Numbered from the stretch's first letter, positions 52,125 through 63,720 are shown. The stretch: DNA of 64,000 nt from Ichthyophis bannanicus (GCA_033557465.1 CM066031.1:1666006800-1666070799), one strand, 5' to 3'. Numbers and translations are program-made. Notes: generated by a model from the letters alone, not told the origin.

Positions 52125-52742
52125 TTGAGATGTCGAGATTGGGGCGTACACACTTCCGGTGATATTTTAGAAAAGACTCTGCCAGATGTAGAGCCTTTTC
52201 TAAAATACTTTCAAGGACATGCCGGAGCCGACACGGCAGATCAACTGTACAAGTGGGAAAAATCTACAGTGGCAATTCGGCAACATCCGCATACATGTGG
52301 GTCATTTTGCAAATCTAAATGCATAAATGCTGCCAATTGACTATAGAGGCTGCTACCTTTAATTTTGGTTGGAGGGTCACATAAACATTGGGAGATTAAG
52401 GAGGATAACCCCCTTAATCTCTCCTGTAGAAGGCTATCTGAGGCACTTTTTAAAAACCTGTATGTGCCAGGGAGTGACTCTAAATCCCAATGTGCACGTT
52501 TTTGGTCATATACGTACATGCCCTCCCTATAGGAAATGGGGCATACACGTGTAAATGTTTGACCTGCACAAGCCATACCCTGACAATGCCACCTTCTAAT
52601 TTCTACATATTACGGAGATTAATGTGTAAATTCAGCCCTTTCTAAAACTGCCATTTACATGTGAATGTCATTTCTACTGTTAATGCAGGACTTTTCATGT
52701 GGAAATTGTGAATCCAGCTTCTAAAATAACCCCCTTAATCTG
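52125..52742 (-). mobile_element. Non-autonomous DNA element, copy 2 of an inverted pair
   Basis: Reverse complement of the family at 35831-36490: 'gggttattttagaagctgga', 'ttcacaatttccac', 'aaatggcagttttagaaagg', 'gagattaagggggtt' and 'cagagtcttttctaaaatat'. It shows that the family is about 620-660 bp and multi-copy. No coding capacity. Confidence 0.65.
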
Positions 52743-52798
52743 GTACAAAATCCTTTTCTAAACAAGCTGGGGTCTATCTTCCAACGTGAATCTTAGGG

Positions 52799-53060
52799 GC
52801 CCCTTTTACTAAGGTGTGTTAGATTTCTGCTCCTAATGCACTTTTTCCACAGAAGCCAATATGGGTTTAAGTGCCAAGCCTCGCGGTAACTGTCGAAGGC
52901 GTGACCAGCATGTTCCCCAGAGTTAACGTAATGCATCTGCACAAGCACCGCTGGCGCACCTAATTGCACTTATTGCGGTGGCATTAGGCGCGCCTGTACT
53001 AATGGTAACATTAACAGCGTCCAATATGTTCCCCCATGCTAACTGCAATAAGCTCTCCAC
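52799..53060. repeat. Harbinger-like MITE, one end visible
   Basis: 'TTA' then 'GGGGCCCCTTTTACTAAGG' (52796-52815), followed by 'ttaacg/gttaac'-type words as in 14546 and 42505. The right end is missing or too decayed. Confidence 0.5.
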
Positions 53061-53470
53061 ACCCATTGAGCACCCCAATGTTCAAGCAGTCACTGTCGTG
53101 CTCCCCCCAATCACAGTTATCATTTTCTACTGTAGCAAACCTTGTTTCTATCATTTCTTGGCTCCCAGCTCGTTTCTGAAAAAGAGGGAGCGCTGTAGCA
53201 TGCAATTCAATAATAAAATCATTTAGATCATTTCACTTTGTCACAAAGACTTTAAGCTCTGAATCTCTTGTGTTCCTCTGTTTTCTTGGTGACTTCTCCT
53301 CCACAGCAAGCAGTGAAAAAGTTTCCCATACGCTACAGTTTGTAGATTGCGGAAAATCAAGGCCCGCGTCTGTTACGCCTGTGTCATTTCTCTTCCATTA
53401 AAAAATGAGGCCTCGGTACGTTCTATCTAGCATGGATGCCTGGCAGTTCACTCTTCTCCAGTAAGCTCAC

Positions 53471-53744
53471 AATGGAATTTTAATAGGTGAAGTGCCCTGT
53501 TCTGGATGTCATTTGTATTAAAAATAGATTTTAAAGTACTGAGGTCAACTCCATTAGATATGAACTCCTTGTGGAAGTGATCATTCTCCCTGACACAACT
53601 TAAAATTCTTTCTGCATCATAAAGAGCCCTTTCATCTTTTCGAAATTTGGAAATTTGTGTAAAATGCCAGATAATTTGTTTCTGTTCAGATGCACACCCA
53701 TGCCTGTCCTCCAGCTGATGCATTCTTTGCATGTGCCGTAATCG
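53471..53744 (-). other. Candidate coding exon (weak)
   Basis: The minus-strand frame is open for about 95 codons. It can be framed by an acceptor CTCCAG (53750-53745) and a donor GTGAGC (53470-53465), giving 91 codons plus one base. The predicted peptide is polar and helical ('QIIWHFTQISKFRKDERALY', 'NDIQNRALHLLKFH') and could be an armadillo-like helix pair. I do not recognise a family. It lies in a stretch with no detectable transposon. Splice motifs are short and could be chance. Confidence 0.25.
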
Positions 53745-54673
53745 CTGGAGATTTATTATTATCAGAACTTTGTCTTTGGTAAATTAGCTTTAACAACCGA
53801 AAATTTAAAGAAATCTTTCAAGAGCATAAGCAGAGAGTACTGTGCAAACATACCAGCTACTTAATTTGATTTCAATAGATGTGCGGTCAATTATAGCGTT
53901 ATTCTCTTAGTAAACCTGAAGGACTTATACTGTTGGGCTATTGACGTTCAGTGATTCACAAGGATAATTTTATCCTATTCTTGCTAGCCTGGCTCTAAAC
54001 TATAGTGTCTTTTAAATAACTTATCTTGGCACAGTATTTTTGCTTGTCGGCGTCCCCTTTATTTTCATGTATCATTTCAGCTAAAGAAACATAAGTGAAC
54101 CAAAGATAGTTGTTCCCTGACATCTGCATTTTTTGTCTCAGTCGAGTGCTTTTCTTCTGCTATTTTTTCCCAGACAGTGTGTTTTGCATGGGTGGGACAG
54201 TGGGTTATTGTTAGCCTGTTAGACACAATTCAGTTTGAATGCCCCTCAGTAGTTTGTTAGGCAAGTCCGCTCCATTTGCATTTGTTCCAGTCACAAAGGT
54301 TTATAGGTCAACGGAGGCTGGCTGGAAAAATCCACCATGCCAATGTGCTATTCTTCTATGGTTGTCAGGAATTCAAACATGCTGGTTTTTATATTTCTTT
54401 TTGGTCATGAATATATGATAGCACAGTCTGAAGTCGCTTTGTGTCTCAAGCTCTCGGTACCAGCTGGGGCTAAGATGGAGGATAGAACTTTATGCCAACT
54501 TTTTTGCTTTTCTGTTCCCCCAAACTAATCTGCGGTGATTTGAATGTCAGTACATCTGGAGGCGGTAAGGTGGCAGTACTCACTAGTGTACTGTGGAGCT
54601 GCTACTTTATTATGTCTTTATTCTTTTCTTTTATTTTTAATTGACTTTTTTTTTTTTTGCTTTATTTTTAAAG

Positions 54674-54867
54674 GAAAGAAACCGAACTATCTGCTGGAAA
54701 TGTGTAGAAAAATAACAAATAATACAGACAAATTCAAAATTGCTCTAGTTTTGCTCAAGAAAGTTATTCAGTTCTCAGATGTTTATCGAGTAAAGTTAGC
54801 AGAAGACTGGTGGCTGAGTTCTCAAAAGATAACTATGAACACACACAGACACATCGTCCCAGCATAA
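54674..54867 (+). other. Candidate terminal exon (weak)
   Basis: A long T-rich tract (54635-54670) ends in TTTTAAAG at 54673, a good splice acceptor, followed by an open frame to a stop at 54865-54867 ('KKPNYLLEMCRKITNNTDKF', 'LLKKVIQFSDVYRVKLAEDW'). No family recognised and no poly(A) signal nearby. The frame also runs upstream through the T tract, as any open frame may. Confidence 0.2.
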
Positions 54868-54909
54868 CACATTGAATTATCTTAAGTGTTTCCCAAATGA
54901 TTATCTTTT

Positions 54910-55070
54910 GCTTTTTTAATTAATTAATTTATTTATTTATTTATTTATTTAGCTGCATTTATATCCCGCTTTTCACCGGGTCAAAGCAGTTAGGAGATAC
55001 ATTTAACACGAGGGGATATGAGACACATACACTAATACTTACAGGGAACATGGGCAATGGAGGGTTCACA
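54910..55070 (-). repeat. SINE/LINE tail, reverse orientation
   Basis: A TTAATTAATTTATTTATTTA run at 54918-54951 is followed by 'atatcccgcttttcac' and 'catgggcaatggagggttca', the reverse complement of the SINE/L2 tail (aaccctccattgcc ... ataaataaat). 5'-truncated. Confidence 0.65.
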
Positions 55071-55890
55071 TTTTTAGTCTTTACAGAAAAGATACCTCTT
55101 CTTTGAAGCTTGAGTGTTTCAATGCTGAATTAATTGATTCTCCCAAAGCTACAGTTTAAAACTTTAAGGCTTTTAAAAAGGGTCTTTTCTTCATCTTTTT
55201 AAACTATGGTATTGTCTTTTTGTTTCTACTTTAAACTTTACAAGCAGCTGACTGTAGGAGTTTTACTAAAAGAAGTTACTCAGCTGAATTTATTTTATTT
55301 CATAGTAGATCAATTGTGAGCTTGGGAAATGATCCCTAACCAAATATAGTAAAATACAAGGGATCCCCTTCAAATTATCCTACAGTTTTGCTTTTCTGAC
55401 AACTGTTATTTATTTAACTATGCTTGGGGGTTTTTTCAATATACCCACCGAAATTCAGTGCCGTAACCTAGTTTGCTGCAACAAAGACTCCATTTTAAAC
55501 ATGAAATTCTGTTAGGTCAGGTAGCAGGTAAATCTGTTATTGATGCCTCTGTTTGAAACAACCTGAGAACCTTACTTCCTTTTGACTTGTGGATCATTGC
55601 CAGGTTGGCACTCCATTTCATGTTTATAGATCTAAATTCGGCACATGACATCAACGCTCAGCTGCAATAACACTGAACGATCACACACAATGAGTGCTTA
55701 GTTATAGTACATTCAAGTCACTTCTGTCGGTTACATGTGGCTGCTCTAACATATTTCAGAACACATTTTATTTTAGCAGTGCATGGAGGGGGGCCTGATT
55801 CAAATCTTTCCCCAGACAAAGTTGTTTAGTTTGGAATCTTTTGTTTTCCTAAAGTTCCTGTGCATGAGAAATTCAACTGGGAAAATGTAT
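55071..55890. other. Unassigned AT-rich DNA
   Basis: No gene or repeat recognised. Confidence 0.35.
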
Positions 55891-55897
55891 GGATCCA

Positions 55898-56390
55898 ATC
55901 ATCGGTGCTGGCTCTTCCATTAGCTGAACTAGGCAATTGCCTAAGGCTGCACAATTTTAGGGATGGCCGTTAACTTAGCAGCTCCCCCCCCCCCCCCTTG
56001 CGATCTTCTAGGAGCAGCACCCTTCTTTCTACTGTTTCTGAATGTTGGCATTAAAAAGGTAAATGAAGCCACCACATATTCAAGCACACTCAAAGTCCCT
56101 GCCAGTCCCACCTTCAGGACAGCAGGAAGTACATGTCAGAGGAGGCGGGACTGACAAGGGCTTCCAGCATGCTTGAAAGCGAGGCTCTGTAGTGTCTTCA
56201 TTGACCTTTTCCGAGCCGACATTTAGAAATAGCAGAAAGAAAGGAGCTGCTACTGGAAGGTTTGGGAGGTGGGGCGGCAATGGCTAAAGGTTTGCTGAGT
56301 GGAAGGGTGGAAATGGCTGAAGGTTTGCTAGGGAGGGAGGCAGCAATGGCTGAAAGTTTTTTGGGAGGCGGCAATGGATGGAGGTTTATC
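55898..56390. mobile_element. hAT-type foldback element
   Basis: Starts with 'ggctcttccattagctgaac' and 'ggcaattgcctaag', words shared with other GGCCGGC-ended hAT MITEs. Inside, 56010-56090 is repeated inverted at 56190-56258, so that the two strands each translate a 'FFLLFLNVG..KVNE'-type stretch. A C run lies at 55985-55998. Right end not resolved. Confidence 0.55.
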
Positions 56391-56479
56391 TAGGGTGGCT
56401 GATATCCCTGGACCATCCCTGCCAACCACTGGTCATTTCTCTAGGTTGTGGGACCTTCTATTGGATAACAAAAAGGATG

Positions 56480-56995
56480 CCCTAGGGCATGAGTTGTCAA
56501 GACCAGGGATGATGTATCTCAAAAATATTTGTCAAGTCATTTCAGAATTGGCAAAATCAAACATTTTTAGATCAAAATTAGAATTTTTTGTTCTCTTTGG
56601 AAAGTCATATCAATTACCTGAAAACAATCCTATCCATAATACAGCAACCTATCCATAATACAGCAACTAGGATTTTGGGGATCCTGCATACCACAGAGCA
56701 CATGTCCCCAATTTTCAAGAAGAATATTGGCTCCCTATTGAGCATGATATCAAATTTAAGATACTTGTGCTAGCATTTAAAACAATTTATAGCCTGTCAA
56801 ATCGATACAGGGGAGGCTGCAGTTCATCTGCACACTTGTCCCAGCTTCCTCGGTGGTCTTCTCTGCAGATCACTGCAACTCTGCCTGGCCTTGGACATCT
56901 GCCATCCAGTGAACCTTCTGCCAGTTGGCCAGGAGGCATGCGCCATAGCATTGCATCAAGTCAGAAATGTTATTTCTCTCTTTGTGTCCTCTGAC
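56480..56995 (+). pseudogene. L2-type LINE C-terminal fragment
   Basis: 'PIHNTATRILGILHTTEHMS' with 'PIFKK' (56650-56725) and 'LAFKTIYSL' (about 56770) match the N-A-x-R-L and L-T-F-K-x-x-H blocks after the L2 reverse transcriptase thumb. A short local duplication of 'atccataatacagcaac' lies at 56631 and 56650. Confidence 0.6.
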
Positions 56996-56999
56996 TCCA

Positions 57000-58364
57000 T
57001 TTTATTTTCCTAATGCTAACCTTCTCCAATCTTATTCTTCACCAGAAAACACTACAAACATCAGGTCCACTCAACCCCTTCTCTGCAATGCTCATCTCAT
57101 TAGCCATTCTGTCTTCTACCCTGTCCACTGCTCTTCAAGTTCAAAAGTTTCTTCCTGTCATCCAGCCATCACTACTTTCCCTGAAAAATCTGATCCTTGC
57201 CACAGCGCCACTTCCTGTCTCCCTGTTCTGCACTTCCCCCTCCTCCTCCTCCTCTCAGCTGACACTATCACTGTCATTGTTTGCAGTCCAAGGCAACTCT
57301 CACTTCATCTGTGCACATCAAAGCATTACCCCTCCAGTCTTAGTTCTAGTCTTGTCCTTTCCCTTTTCTGGTGTTTTCTGTGGCGTGCATGCTCTATTTA
57401 TAGTTAAGGTTGCCTACATTCAAGACATCATGATCTCTTATTCCTTTCATTTTCTGCCTTGATTAATACTCTGTTTGAGTTGTTGCTCCATCATAAAGAT
57501 TATTTTTCCTCCCAAATATCTTGTTTAATAGGCTGTAGAGGTGGGGTTGAGCTACTCCCGCCCCCTCCCCCTTAGGTTTCAATCCTTTCTTCTACTTAAT
57601 CCCACTCCTTTTCTTTCTTTGAGCACACTCCATCTGCCCATTCATCTGACTACTTCTCCAGGAAGCTGTCATTTATCAATGCCTCCCCCCACTGTGATAC
57701 ATCCCCCAACTTCTTCTCACTGACTTCCATCTCCTAGCTTTCCTTTTTCCTTGACTCATCTTCCCCTTCCCTCAGTCTCAGAGACTTTAATTTACATGCC
57801 GATCACCCATCTGACTCATGCCTCAAAGCTCCTTGCATTAACTCCTCGTTTATCTTCCAGTTCCACTCTACTGCCTCTATACACCAGCATGACCACTGCC
57901 TCGACTTAGTCCTTTCTTCCAGATGCTGTCTCTAGACTTCTCCACTTAGTTCTTTCCCTCTATGAACATCATCTGAAAACTTCCATACTTAAGAACCCTC
58001 TCCCATAGTCTCATTCAGTCACCACTAACATCTTCAGGAATCTCCAGACTATTGACCTCCTTGTATCCTCTCCACTAGTCTCATCTCTCCTCACTTGACA
58101 CCTCCACTACATTGTCAGAGGCTGTTGAGTAGACAGTTTCTTTATACAGCACTTATTTATCTGCTTTGTACAATCTTGCCTCTCACTTATAAAGGTCATC
58201 CCATGTTCCTCCTTTCTTTCACATCCAAACTACTTGAATATGCTATTCCCTTTATTCTTTATTGGCCTTATGTTTTTTCATCCACTCCAATCTAGTTTTC
58301 ACTCTCTAAACTTTGATGAACAACCCCTTGCTAACTTCTCCAGTGACCTGGTCATGGCTAAAGT
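57000..58364 (+). pseudogene. L2-type LINE, 5' part
   Basis: C/T-rich coding remnants: endonuclease-like pieces ('HDHCLDLVLSS', about 57890-57925) and a linker to 'SKLLEYAI' (about 58225), the first fingers block of the reverse transcriptase. It ends where a minus-strand L2 tail begins at 58365. Its last 150 bp overlap in family coordinates with 59736-59880, so these two are separate L2 copies. Confidence 0.55.
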
Positions 58365-58645
58365 ACTACTACTATTTTTCATTTATATAACACTACAAGA
58401 CTTAAGCAGCATTGTACATATAGATGTAAGAGACAGTCCCTGCTCATCAGAGCTTACAATTTAATCAAGACAAACAACATTACAAAATTGCGGACTAGCA
58501 TATGGTAAGATACACATAAGTGGTGGTCAAGGCAGTGAGGGGTATCAGGATCCAAAAGCAGCCTCGAAGAGATGGGTTCTTAGCCTGGCTTTGACTAGGG
58601 CTAGAGAAGGCGTCTGACATACTTACTCAGGTAGTTTGTTCCAGG

Positions 58646-59041
58646 CAGGGGCAGCACGAGGGTTTCTGCCACCCTAGGCAGACCCTCCATGTCATTACCG
58701 CTCCCCCCACAAAAGACTGTGCCTCCATCCATCCAGCCTGCCATGCCACCCCCACCTTGCACTAAAACTGTGGTGGCTGAACTGCCACTTCAGCGCTGCG
58801 TTGGGCCTTAAAGTGCCCACGCAAATGCGTGCTCACGGTCTGCCACTCCTGCCCCCCTCCAATGCAACTTTCTTGGAGGGCAGTCAGGAGCAGCAGGCCA
58901 GAACTGCATGCAGATGCGCAGGCATTTTAAAGCCCACCATGGTGCTGAAGCAGCAGTTCAGCTGCCGCTTCCCAGGGGGGTTGGGTTAGCGATGCAGCCC
59001 TAGGCAACCACCTAGTTTACCTAGTGGAGGGGCCGGCCCTG
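58646..59041. mobile_element. hAT-type MITE, 396 bp
   Basis: Ends CAGGGGCAGC and, inverted, CAGGGCCGGCCCC. Flanks GTTCCAGG (58638-58645) and GTTTCAGG (59042-59049) are an 8-bp duplication with one change. 'ccctaggca' occurs near both ends. Non-coding. It shares its CAGGGCCGG end with the large hAT at 60680. Confidence 0.75.
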
Positions 59042-59253
59042 GTTTCAGGCATATGGAGCAGCAAGGTGGAATGAACAAAGTCTGGAGTTGGCAGTGGCAG
59101 AGAAGGAAATAGATCAGAAGGAACTGCCAGAGGAATGGAGTTTCTGAGAAGTAGTGTAGGGTAAGTTAAGAGAGGAAAGTTAGTGAGGATCTTCAGAATG
59201 AATGCACTTATAGGTTAGTAGGAGAAATTTGAATTGGATGCAGAAATGGATTG

Positions 59254-59520
59254 GAGTGGAGGAGTGGCCTACTGGTTGGGGCAAGGTACTTCAGGCTAGA
59301 AAGTCAGGGGTTCAAATCCCACTAGAGGACAGCAACCTTGGGCCAGAAGGACTGGGGTTTCTAGTCCCACAGGTGCTCCTTGTGGTCTTGGGTAAGCCAC
59401 TTAACCCTCCATAGCCCATGTTCCCTGTAAAATAGTTATCTCCAAGTTATAATGCTTTGTTCAATGTAAACCACACTGATGCATAATAGCACAGTATATA
59501 AGAGAATGTAAATAAATAAA
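59254..59520 (+). mobile_element. tRNA-headed SINE with L2-like tail (copy C)
   Basis: 'gtggcctactggttggggca', B box 'ggttcaaatcccac' near 59310, 'cttgggtaagccacttaacc' near 59388, 'gtaaaccacactgatgcata' and an AAATAAATAAA tail. Closest to copy B in lacking the internal duplication. Confidence 0.85.
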
Positions 59521-59735
59521 GTGATTTGAGAAGAGGGATTACATGAGTATAGTGATACTGGCAGAAAGATAAGCTGTGCAGCTGAGGTTTGAACAGATTG
59601 AAGGAGAGAGAGATGATTCAGAGGGAGACCAGCAAACAGTATGTTGCAATAGTCAAGACAGGAGGTGAGTAGAAAGTGGATAAGGGTCAGTAGTGTGTTC
59701 TAAAAGGAAGGGACAATTTTTGCTGATGTTTTGTT

Positions 59736-60679
59736 TCTAAACTACTTGAACGTGCAGTTCACCGCCATTGCCTCAACTTTCACTCCTCTCAAGCCCTTCT
59801 GAATCCTCTACAATCCAACTTTCGTCCTTTACATTCTACTGAAAGGCCCTTGCCAAAATCTCCAGTGACCTGTTCCTGCAAAATCCAAGGACCTTTATGC
59901 AATCCTCATCCTTCTTGACCTTTCTGCTGCTTTTGACACTGTTTACCACAACCTTCTCCTTGATACCTTGTCCTCGCTTGGTTTTAAAAGCACTGTGCTA
60001 TCCTGGCTCTCTTCTTAATTTTCTCATCACTCTTTCAGTGTTTGTTCTGGTGGATACCCCTCTACTGCTATCCCACTCTCAGTTAGTGGACCCAAGACAA
60101 GATCCTTGGGGTACACCATGTTTCTCTCTCTATACCCAGTCCCTTGGTGCACTTATCTCTTTCCATGGCTTTCAGTACCATCTTTACATTGATGATGCCC
60201 AGATCTACCTCTCTACACCTGAAATCTCTCCGGCAATCCAAGCCCATATCTCTGCCTGTCTTTCTGACATAGCTGCTTGGATGTCTCACCGTCGCTTGAA
60301 ATTGAACATGGCCAAAACTGAGCTTCTTATTTTTCCCCGTCCTCTCCCCTTCCTCCCTTCTCAGTCTCTGTGGATAACTCTCTACTTCTCCCTGTCTCCT
60401 TAGCTCACAACCTTGGGGTCATCTTTGACTACTCTCTTTCCTTCTCCACACACATCCAACTGATAGCTAAAACCTGCTGTTTCTTTCTCTACAACATCAA
60501 CAAAATTAGTTTATTCCTTTCTACACACACTACTAAGACACTTATCCACTCATTAGTCACCTCCCATCTAGAATATTGTAACCCACTCCATGCTGGTCTC
60601 CCTCTGAATCATCTCTTCCCCCTTCAATCTCTTCAACACTCTGCTGCACAGCTAATCTTCTGCCATCTCATCATGCTCA
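59736..60679 (+). pseudogene. L2-type reverse transcriptase, first part
   Basis: Blocks: 'SKLLERAVHRHCLNFHSSQA' (about 59738), '[16 protein letters not shown]' (about 59908), '[17 protein letters not shown]' (about 60170, the catalytic box YADD reads YIDD), '[20 protein letters not shown]' and 'HLEYCNPLHAGLP' (about 60565). Frames are broken several times. It is cut at 60679 by a hAT element and continues at 63739. Confidence 0.8.
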
Positions 60680-60728
60680 CAGGGCCGGCCCGTCTATTGT
60701 GTGAGAATGTTGTTCGCACAGGGCCCCA

Positions 60729-61925
60729 TAAGAACATAAGATATGCCATACTGGGTCAGACCAAGGTCCATCAAGCCCAGTATCCTGTTTCCAACAGTGA
60801 CCAATCTAGGTCATACATACCTAGCAGTTTCCCGAAAAGACACAGGTTTCCACAATGCTTGTACTGGGTCAAGCATTGATATCTTGGGTCCCTTTTTAAT
60901 AATGGTTTATGGACCTTTCCTCCAGGAACTTGTCCAAACCTTTTTTAAACCCAGCTACACTAACAGCCTTTACTACATCCCTCCGGTAACAAATTCCAGA
61001 GTTTGATTACACGTTGAGTGAAAAAATATTTTCTTTTATTAGTCTTAAATAGTTTACCTTGTAGCTTCATTGCATGTCCCCTGGTCTTTCTATATTCTGA
61101 TAACGTAAACAATCGATCTACGTTTACCCGTTCCACTCCGTTCATTAATTTATAGACTTCTATCATATCTCCCTTCAGCTGTCTCTTTTCCAGGATAAAG
61201 AGCCCTAACCTTTTTAGCCTTTCTTCATAGGAGTATCCTTCCATCCCCTTTACCATTTTGGTGGCTCTTCTCTGAACCTTTTCTAATAACACTATATCCT
61301 TTTTAAGATACGGCGACCAGAACTGCACACAATATTCAAGGTGCGGTCTCACCATGGAACGGTATAGAGGCATTCTAATATCTTTTGTTTTATTTTCCAT
61401 TCCTTTCCTTATGATTCCTAGCATTCTATTTGCTCTCTTGGCTGCCGCTGCACACTGGGCCGAGGGTTTTAACATGTTATCCACAATGACGCCTAAATCT
61501 TTTTCCTGGGTGGTGGTTCCTAATGTGAAACCTTGCATCGTGTAACCATAGTTTGGGTTGTTCTTCCCTAGGTGCATAACTTTGCACTTGTCCACATTAA
61601 ATTTCATCTGCCATTTTGATGCCAAGTCTTCCAATTTATCAGGATCCTCTTGCAATTTTCCACAATCCTCTTGGGTTTTAACAACTTTAAATAGTTTTGT
61701 GTCATCTGCAAATCTGATGACCTCACTCGTTATTCCACTTTCCAGGTCATTTATGAATATGTCAAAAAGCAGCGGACCCAGCACAGATCCCTGGGGTACA
61801 CCACTATTCACCTTTTTCCATTGGGAAAATTGGCCATTTAGCCCAACCCTCTGCTTTCTATCTTTTAACCAGTTCCTGATCCACAGTAGTACACTGCCTC
61901 CTATCCCATGACTCTTTAGTTTTGC
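60729..61925 (-). pseudogene. CR1 LINE, 3' half, best-preserved copy
   Basis: The minus-strand frame 61967-60960 (335 codons) is nearly unbroken: '[20 protein letters not shown]', '[20 protein letters not shown]', '[11 protein letters not shown]', '[20 protein letters not shown]', '[20 protein letters not shown]', '[19 protein letters not shown]' and 'WNLLPEGC'. The FADD catalytic box is intact. It is 5'-truncated at about 61925, within the reverse transcriptase. The 3' end at 60729 has 'cataagaacataag'. The open frame suggests a young insertion; it lies inside the hAT element. Confidence 0.9.
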
Positions 61926-61992
61926 CAAAAGTCTCTGATGCTTGAGGGTGCCCCACACCAACAACATCCCACACTGAATGGCAGGCAGGGTG

Positions 61993-62252
61993 GCTTTAGA
62001 GGGAGCCAGAGAGGCCCCGGCTCACCTCTAACAGCTGCTGAAGTGAAGCGCATTTTTTTTCCTTCACTTCAGCAGCTGTATTGAGGTTTAGAATGCTGCC
62101 ACGCTGAGCACCGGGAAACAGGAAGTCCCCTTTGACCTCAGCGCGGCAGTGTTCTAAATTTCAGTACAGCTGCTGAAGTGAAGGAAAAGGCATGCTTCAC
62201 TTCGGCAGCTGTTAGATGTGAGCCAGGGCCTCTCCGGCTCCCTCTAAAGCAT
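61993..62252. repeat. 260-bp palindrome with arms over 100 bp
   Basis: 'tttagagggagccagagagg' (from 61992) mirrors 'cctctccggctccctctaaa' (ending about 62249). The match runs inwards through 'aacagctgctgaagtgaag', 'ccttcacttcagcagctg' and 'gctgccacgctga' with scattered differences and a spacer of about 25 bases. Within each arm 'gctgctgaagtgaag' and 'cttcacttcagcagc' form a second, smaller inverted repeat. Confidence 0.85.
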
Positions 62253-62279
62253 TTTAGATAGGCGCGGGGCTCTTCAGGA

Positions 62280-62720
62280 GGGGAGTGGGGGGGGGCTTGG
62301 ACTGGAAATCAGCTGGGGGGCAGCTAGGACTGCAAATAGGCTGAGTGGAGGGGGGCCTGAACTGGAAATAGCTGATCGGGAGGGGGGGCTTGTACTGGAA
62401 ATGGGATGAATGGGGGCAGCTAGGACTGGACATGGGCTGTTGGGGGGGCTAGGATTGGAAATGGGCTGATAGTGGGGCTAGGAAAGGACTGAAAATGGGC
62501 AGATAGGGGGCTGGAATTGGAAATGAGCTGATGGAGGGGCTAGGATAGGACTGGAAATGGATGGGGGAGCTAGGACTGGAAATGGGCTGATGGAGGGGCT
62601 AGGATAGGAATGGAAATGGGCTGATGGGGGTCTAGGATTGGAAATGGGCTGATGCGGGGACTAGAAGGGCACGGATGCTGGGAGGGGCTGGGACTAGAAG
62701 GGAGCTGATGTTGGGGGAGG
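62280..62720. repeat. G-rich minisatellite, unit about 26-30 bp
   Basis: Units of 'gggctaggactggaaatggg' plus 'ctgatg' repeat about fifteen times with length changes. Same position in the repeat family as the minisatellite at 16996-17960, but with a different unit sequence (both contain 'ctggaa' and 'ggggct'). Confidence 0.85.
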
Positions 62721-63597
62721 ACTAGAATGGGATGGGGCTAGGAGAGTGAAATGGAGAGGGGAAAAAATATTTTGTGTGGGAGGGAAGAAAAATCTACGAT
62801 TGGCCAGGTACTGGGAGAGTAAGTGGGGATTGAGGATGGAGGGGTAAAATTTCAGTGGATGAAAAAGGAATAAAGAAAGAGATGGAGGAAAGAGCAAAAG
62901 GAGAAAGATCAGTATATTAAACCAGATGTAGAGAGAGAATGCTAGAAGAGAGAAGAAAGGACAAATGGACAGCAGGCAATGGAGAGTTAGAAGAAGACAC
63001 AAAGAAGCCAGAAGAAAGTGACTGGAGAAATTGAAACTGAAAAATAAAATGCATAAACAAAGGTAGACAAATACTTCTTTTATTTTGAATTTATTAACTG
63101 GAATATGTCAGCTCTGGGAAATGTGCATCATTAATGTCTGTGCTTTGTTTAGTACAAGAGAAAATTAATTTATAGTTTTATTTCTACAGTGTTGTTGTAC
63201 ATTCCAAGTTTAGCTTCTGGGGTTCCCAGTTAAATTATTGTCTTCCTATTTCTAAATTGTGATCCCTTGTTCTTTGTTTGGTGATGGTCTGTGTTCTGCA
63301 TGTGTAACCGAACTGAGGTATTCTGTTTATGTAGTTTCTATTTGACATTGTCACTTTTTCCCCAGTAGGAGATGTGTTGGTATTCTCTGAGATGTATTGG
63401 TTTAATATTTGCAGTGTTGCCTTTTGATAGGTAGGTTACGGTGCTTTGTGAGTCCTGGTAGTGCTGTTATGACATGGTGGATTTGCAATGGGTTCTAAAT
63501 GGGCAGTGTTTGTAGTATTTCCTAATGTGCCTGGCGGTTGGCACTGGAGTATAATAACATAGAAATCTTTTAGTCTTTCTTTATCCAGACGCTCATT

Positions 63598-63720
63598 AAG
63601 AGGCATGTTTACTAAAAGTTAGTGCATGTTAACATTATGCAAATATTTTTGCATATGAGGCCCCTTATGCAAATGAGGCCCCGCACTGAGTCTCCACACA
63701 TGGCCCCGCACTCCCGTTGG
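63598..63720 (+). repeat. Harbinger-like MITE, left end only
   Basis: 'TTAA' then 'GAGGCATGTTTACTAAAAGT' at about 63601-63620, related to the end at 38413 and 42505. 'atgaggccccttatgc' and 'atgaggccccgcac' form a short tandem repeat after it. It lies at the right end of the hAT element and has no right end of its own. Confidence 0.5.

Larger units (their letters stand above)
58365..59735 (-). pseudogene. L2-type 3' end, minus strand, with two nested insertions
   Basis: In reverse complement: a C-terminal coding end equivalent to 'LVKARLRTHLFEAAF' (about 58620-58560), then 'taagctctgatgagcaggga' and a (TAG)n tail at 58365-58375. The upstream portion (59050-59735) is broken by a SINE at 59254-59520, and a hAT MITE sits at 58646-59041 within the coding end. 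Confidence 0.55.

Noticed and set aside
57000..60679. One single L2 from 57000 to 60679 split by the minus-strand L2
   Set aside because: The end of the first piece (about 58225-58360) and the start of the second (59736-59880) cover the same family region, so they are two copies.
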